Positions 60,133 through 64,000 of a stretch of 64,000 nucleotides of DNA are shown in pieces (the stretch's first letter is position 1; each line of letters begins with the position of its first letter). The position numbers and the translations under genes were made by a program. This DNA is from Anaeramoeba flamelloides (lineage: Eukaryota > Metamonada > Anaeramoebidae), in the NCBI GenBank assembly GCA_027625915.1, contig JANTQA010000011.1:248001-312000 (forward strand), in the 5' to 3' direction. The notes beneath the pieces were generated by a model. That model ran no database searches, was not told the DNA's origin, and was given only the letters and a program-made list of their open reading frames with translations.

Positions 60133-60682
60133 AGTTTACAATTTATGAAATTTTAAAAAATATTATCTAATTTAGGGTGTGGAAACTTGTTATTTTGTTT
60201 ATTAGATGATCGACTGTTAACTTGATATTGGTTTTAATAGTGGATCAAAAAGGCAACTTTTGAACATTTATTTTTTTTTCCCAGAATCTAAATTGAAGAG
60301 TATAAGATTAATAGATTGGTAGGCAAAAAAAAAAAAATGAATTTTGATTTGTAGGTTCTTTATTGAAGAATTTAATTTCCCTTTTACTCAATTAACTAAC
60401 AAAAATAAAATAAAACTTTTTTTAAAAAGCACCCAATAAAACAAAAATTAATTAAAAATTTCAATCAAAAACCAACAGATCATATTTTTTTATAACCAAT
60501 CAATTAATCTTATACTCTTCAATTTAGATTCTGGGAAAAAAAAATAAATGTTTAAAAGTTGCCTTTTTGAACCTCTACTAAAACCAATATCAAGTCAACA
60601 GTCGATCATCTAATAAGCAAAATAACAAATTATCACACCCTACATAATATAATTTTTTTTCAAATTTCCTGAATTGTAAACC
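60133..60682. mobile_element. Foldback element, copy 2 (~550 bp)
   Basis: Second copy of the element at 5715-6267. Ends AGTTTACAAT and ATTGTAAACC; TTTAGGGTGTG and CACACCCTA, and AGATTCTGGGAAA/TTCCCAGAATCT, lie symmetrically. The arms are about 200 bp each with a spacer near 60330-60450. Confidence 0.8.
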
Positions 60683-61022
60683 TTAAATATTTTGAAATTC
60701 TAGTTAAAAAAAAACTAATTTGAATTTTATAAAATGTTAAATATCACGAAAAGCTACACGAATTAAAAAAGAAAAAGAAATTTTAGAAAAAAAAAGGTTG
60801 TGAGAATAAAAAAAGAAAAAGAAGGGTAAGAATAAAAAAATAAAAAAAATATTTTCATTTTTTTCTTGATCTTCTTTCTTATTGTTTTTAATTCTTTATT
60901 TATTTATAATCAAGTTTAAAAAAAAAAAACAAAATATAAGAAACAAAATATAATCGTTAAGTAAAGTGGTGTTCTAAATGGTCTTGTGATCAGGATTCTA
61001 ACCTTGAATTTTTTGCATATTG

Positions 61023-63395
61023 TTAATCATCGTACACTGATTTTAAAAAGTCTATGGTATGCTTTAGGGGGATTTTTGTTTGCTTTAAAACACCACCCAA
61101 TGACCAAAATGCATGGGGCAATGGGTATACACGGAATTGGAAATCTTTATGTTTAATAATTTTCAATCTATCGGCAAACAAACTATATTCATCTAATAAA
61201 GGATCAAACAGCCCACCCAAAATTAACGTTTTTGGAAAGGCCTTTAAATATTTGTCATCCATATATAATGGAGAATATGTTGTGTTAATTAAGTTTTTTT
61301 CAGAAATAATCTTTTTGCTTTCATTTTCAAATTCACTCTCACTCTCACTCTCGCTTCCACTTCCGCTTCCACTTCCGCTTCCGCTGTTTAATTTATTGTT
61401 TATTAATAACGAATTATCCTCGATACTATCGTTTAAATATTTGTCTTTTTTTTTTTTTTTTTTTTGATTTTTCTTGTTGCTTTCCTGGTTAAGGGGCAAA
61501 CAGGAATTTAAACAAGTTTTCAAAATGGAATAACTAAAAACGGGATCGTTGCTAAACATAATTCGAGACAGCCCAAAGGTACTATTTAAATTTGTCACTG
61601 GGTAAGCTAACAAAAGAGCATCGGGCCTTTTCACGATCTCTTTTTGGAAAATTTTAATGAATGTAAGCAAAACAAAGCATCCGCCGGCCGAATCGCCAGC
61701 GAGAACCAATTTGCAGTCGGGCATCTTCTTGACGAGCCAAAGGTACGTTTGATAGCACTCCTTGATTTGGAAGGGGAAGCGTTCCTTGGGGGGGTTAGTG
61801 TAGTCGACAGAGACGACGGTGCACCCTGTCTGCTTGGCCCATTGGCGCAAATAGGGGCCATGCGCGAAGCTGGTCTGCGAGATAAAGCCGCCGCCGTGGA
61901 TGTGCAATACAATTTTCTTCGTGGCGAAGGGCTTTTTGCTGGAAGAGATGATCCGAATGGGTATCGGGTTTTCAAACCCGTTTTTGGATTTCGAGAGTTT
62001 GCATTCGGTGTCTGTCCTTGAAATGTACCTGAGCCTTTCAAATTTAATTCTCGGGAACGGCTGGAAGACAACCCACCTCACAAATTTGTTGCTCTCCGTT
62101 GAGTTCCAGATCGACAGCAAATATTCAATTGAGCAGTCCTTTTTAATTTGCGCGGCCTTCCTTGAGCCCGTTTTGAGTCGGAAAAAATACCGGACGGCAT
62201 TGAGCCCAAAGATGATTCTTTTGGCAACGATGTTCGAGGACTTGTAACTAAAATGGCAAGAAGAGTACGCGATGTGCATGTAGTTTGCTAATTTTTTAAA
62301 GGACTTTTCAAATTGGTGCACAAAATAATATTCGCACGGGTTTTTGAGCTCACTTATTTCTTTTAATTCCTTTTCAATTTCCTTCTCGTCAATAAAAAAG
62401 ATTTCGTGTGGCGCCAAATCTAAATCTTTCAATTGTTGGCTTTGCTTTTTATTTTTTTTGGTTTGGGTTTTATTTATTTCTTCTTCGGTCTGGCTTTCGC
62501 TTGAAAAATAAATCGAGGTGTAATCGGAATAAAATTTATTCGACTTTCTTGACTTGCCTTGGGTTTCAGAGACCTTGGCATCCATACCCATGTTCGTGTT
62601 AGTGTTTACATTTGTATTATCCTTTGTATATTTTTTCTTTTTCTTTTTCTTTTTTTTTTTTTTCTTATTAATGGAATTTAAATTTAAATCGGAATTTCCT
62701 TTCTTTTGATCCTTGATTTCTTCTTTTTGTGAATCAGACACCAAACTAACCGATTTTAAGGAATAATTAAAAAAAATAAGAACAAAAGCCAAACGCTGAA
62801 AAAGCTTTTGGTATTGATCCATTTTTTTTAACAATTTTTTTGAAATTTTCTTTTTCGAGATTTGAATTGTAAAATTTTCTACAATCAACCGAATGACAAT
62901 TGAAAGTGAAAGATAAGACCAACTTCTTTGTGGGTAATAAACATAGTCTGTGTTTTCTTTGCTATTTGTTGATTGCTCAATAACTTGAGAAAGGTCGTTT
63001 TTCAATAAGGAGGATTTTTTTGTGGTTTTGACTTTTTTTGAATGTTTCTGATCGGAATTGTTGCTCAATTCTGAACGAAGTTGATGAATTACATCTTCCC
63101 AAGGAAACGACAACGATAAGTTACACTTTTTAAATAATTTTTTAATGTTCTTTAATTGTAACAAATAGGATTCTAAGGATTTCTTAACAAACAAGTTCGT
63201 CTGTTTCTTCTTGTTTTTGTTTGCAAATCCAGTGGAAATTTCAATTTTTCGTATTAGTATTTCCTGACAATCTTGGATGCACCCAAGAATAGAGTTGGAA
63301 GAATAAAGTGAGAAATCACTGTTTCTTGTTATTTCTTGTTCTTTTAAGAAATTCATACAAGTTGGTTGAGTGATATTATTTGTGTATTTATTCAT
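61023..63395 (-). CDS. Hormone-sensitive-lipase-type alpha/beta hydrolase
   Basis: 790 residues, single exon, ATG at 63395 (MNKYTNNITQ). The family-H hydrolase core has the oxyanion motif HGGGF (His500 onward), the nucleophile Ser569 in AGDSAGG, Asp731 in GGLFDPLLD and His761 in PLPHAFWS, so the triad is complete. HSL-type enzymes hydrolyse acyl esters such as diacylglycerol or sterol esters in the cytosol or on lipid droplets. A helical N-terminal half contains Lys-rich and Asn/Thr-rich inserts. Between Ser569 and Asp731 there is a long low-complexity insert (poly-Lys, then alternating Gly-Ser, then Ser-Glu), at the place where mammalian HSL carries its phosphorylated regulatory module. The core (about 61630-62250) is GC-rich, the rest AT-rich. 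Family secure, substrate inferred. Confidence 0.88.
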   Translation of the reverse strand: MNKYTNNITQPTCMNFLKEQEITRNSDFSLYSSNSILGCIQDCQEILIRKIEISTGFANKNKKKQTNLFVKKSLESYLLQLKNIKKLFKKCNLSLSFPWEDVIHQLRSELSNNSDQKHSKKVKTTKKSSLLKNDLSQVIEQSTNSKENTDYVYYPQRSWSYLSLSIVIRLIVENFTIQISKKKISKKLLKKMDQYQKLFQRLAFVLIFFNYSLKSVSLVSDSQKEEIKDQKKGNSDLNLNSINKKKKKKKKKKKKYTKDNTNVNTNTNMGMDAKVSETQGKSRKSNKFYSDYTSIYFSSESQTEEEINKTQTKKNKKQSQQLKDLDLAPHEIFFIDEKEIEKELKEISELKNPCEYYFVHQFEKSFKKLANYMHIAYSSCHFSYKSSNIVAKRIIFGLNAVRYFFRLKTGSRKAAQIKKDCSIEYLLSIWNSTESNKFVRWVVFQPFPRIKFERLRYISRTDTECKLSKSKNGFENPIPIRIISSSKKPFATKKIVLHIHGGGFISQTSFAHGPYLRQWAKQTGCTVVSVDYTNPPKERFPFQIKECYQTYLWLVKKMPDCKLVLAGDSAGGCFVLLTFIKIFQKEIVKRPDALLLAYPVTNLNSTFGLSRIMFSNDPVFSYSILKTCLNSCLPLNQESNKKNQKKKKKKDKYLNDSIEDNSLLINNKLNSGSGSGSGSGSESESESEFENESKKIISEKNLINTTYSPLYMDDKYLKAFPKTLILGGLFDPLLDEYSLFADRLKIIKHKDFQFRVYPLPHAFWSLGGVLKQTKIPLKHTIDFLKSVYDD

Positions 63396-64000
63396 CCAAA
63401 GTTTTAAAAAAATGATTAATTCCCCATTGTAATTTTTTTTTTTTTTTTTTTATGATAGGACGACTTTTCCACAATTAATAATTCTAAAAATAAAACTTTT
63501 AGCATTTCCAAGTTAATGAGTTCACTATTACACTTGTGTTTTCCGAAAAAAGATCTAGAAAAATAATATATTTCTGAAAATCAAAGATCTTGATATAATC
63601 ACAAAAATTGAAAGCTTTTCAGCATTTTTGTCATTTTTATTTCGAAAATCATCATTTTTAACAATTTTTACTTTTTTTGAGTATTTTTTTGAAATCAATT
63701 TTTTGATTTTTTACAAGATTCAAATAAGGTGGTGAATACTCAAAACAAACTCTTTTTAAGTTCTCTTAAATTGAATAGTTTACAAAAGAAATTCTTTTGG
63801 AATATTTGGATCATGAAAATTTTATTAACTTAATTTCATTTTACGGTGTAACCAATAACCTATGTTTTGAAAACAGCCAATATTGTTGTAATAAAATATA
63901 GGTATTGTTTTTTTTAATCCTAAATTGGTTGTTAACTGATAACGAAAAAATTTATTTTTGTGTTTTACTGAAAAACACTTTAAAAAAATAATAGGACCAA
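63396..64000. other. Upstream flank of the hydrolase gene
   Basis: AT-rich, with a poly-T run at 63433-63450 directly upstream of the gene. No frame or known promoter element seen. Confidence 0.5.

Larger units (their letters stand above)
56765..61022. other. Convergent intergenic region
   Basis: Lies between the 3' ends of the phosphodiesterase (plus) and the hydrolase (minus), so no promoter is required. It contains R3 copy 2 (59440-59990), a foldback element (60133-60682), and A/AAAAG-rich tracts at 58690-59010, 59200-59270 and 60760-60850. No gene recognised. Confidence 0.6.

Noticed and set aside
61644..62247. Long frames on the plus and alternate minus strands in the hydrolase core
   Set aside because: They arise because the core is GC-rich and so poor in stops; the HSL frame carries every catalytic motif.
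1..64000. tRNA, rRNA, snRNA genes and CRISPR arrays
   Set aside because: I looked for tRNA B-box-like motifs, GC-rich structured stretches and regularly spaced direct repeats; none gave a convincing cloverleaf or array. A covariance-model scan would be decisive.

Overview
The window is nuclear DNA of a very AT-rich protist. Coding regions have spliceosomal GT..AG introns and long A and T homopolymers, and the proteins are rich in Lys, Glu, Ser and Asn. Genes are sparse and separated by kilobases of repeat-rich non-coding DNA. The families present (DENN protein, kexin/furin-like convertase, tau-tubulin-kinase-like kinase, acid-sphingomyelinase-like phosphodiesterase, hormone-sensitive-lipase-like hydrolase, Lys-rich ankyrin protein) and the style of low-complexity inserts suggest an amoeboid protist such as Anaeramoeba. 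That name is an inference from overall impression, not from a marker gene.

Layout. 1-1660 (minus) is the C-terminal part of a DENN-domain protein cut by the window edge; a possible upstream exon lies at 5242-5466. 9906-18321 (minus) is a complete membrane-anchored kexin-like proprotein convertase in three exons with introns of about 2.6 and 3.9 kb. The larger intron holds coding-like islands on both strands. 20547-20884 (plus) is a weak candidate gene end. 20.9-30.3 kb is a gene desert full of repeats. 30303-36804 (plus) is a Lys/Glu/Ser-rich coiled-coil protein of about 2170 codons with C-terminal ankyrin repeats; its frame is broken at three A-runs. About 42638-43410 (plus) is the last exon of an unrecognised acidic protein. 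48528-50477 (minus) is a two-exon TTBK/CK1-like kinase ending in a CaaX box. 55463-56764 (plus) is a secreted calcineurin-fold phosphodiesterase. 61023-63395 (minus) is a single-exon HSL-type alpha/beta hydrolase.

The intergenic and intronic DNA carries several repeat families. They include a 165-bp MITE starting TACTGGTATTTG, a ~550-bp foldback element, elements with GGG..CCC ends flanked by TTAA, two other short inverted-repeat elements, and at least five diverged dispersed repeats.

The genes do not form an operon or an obvious pathway. The convertase and the phosphodiesterase are secretory-pathway proteins, the DENN protein is expected to act on Rab GTPases, the kinase is predicted to be lipid-anchored, and the hydrolase is expected to act on lipid esters. 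The most noteworthy points are the CaaX-tailed kinase, the poly-A frame breaks in the ankyrin protein, the coding islands in the convertase intron, the GC-rich cores inside AT-rich genes, and the TIR/MITE families, one with a related empty site. I found no tRNA, rRNA or CRISPR array.
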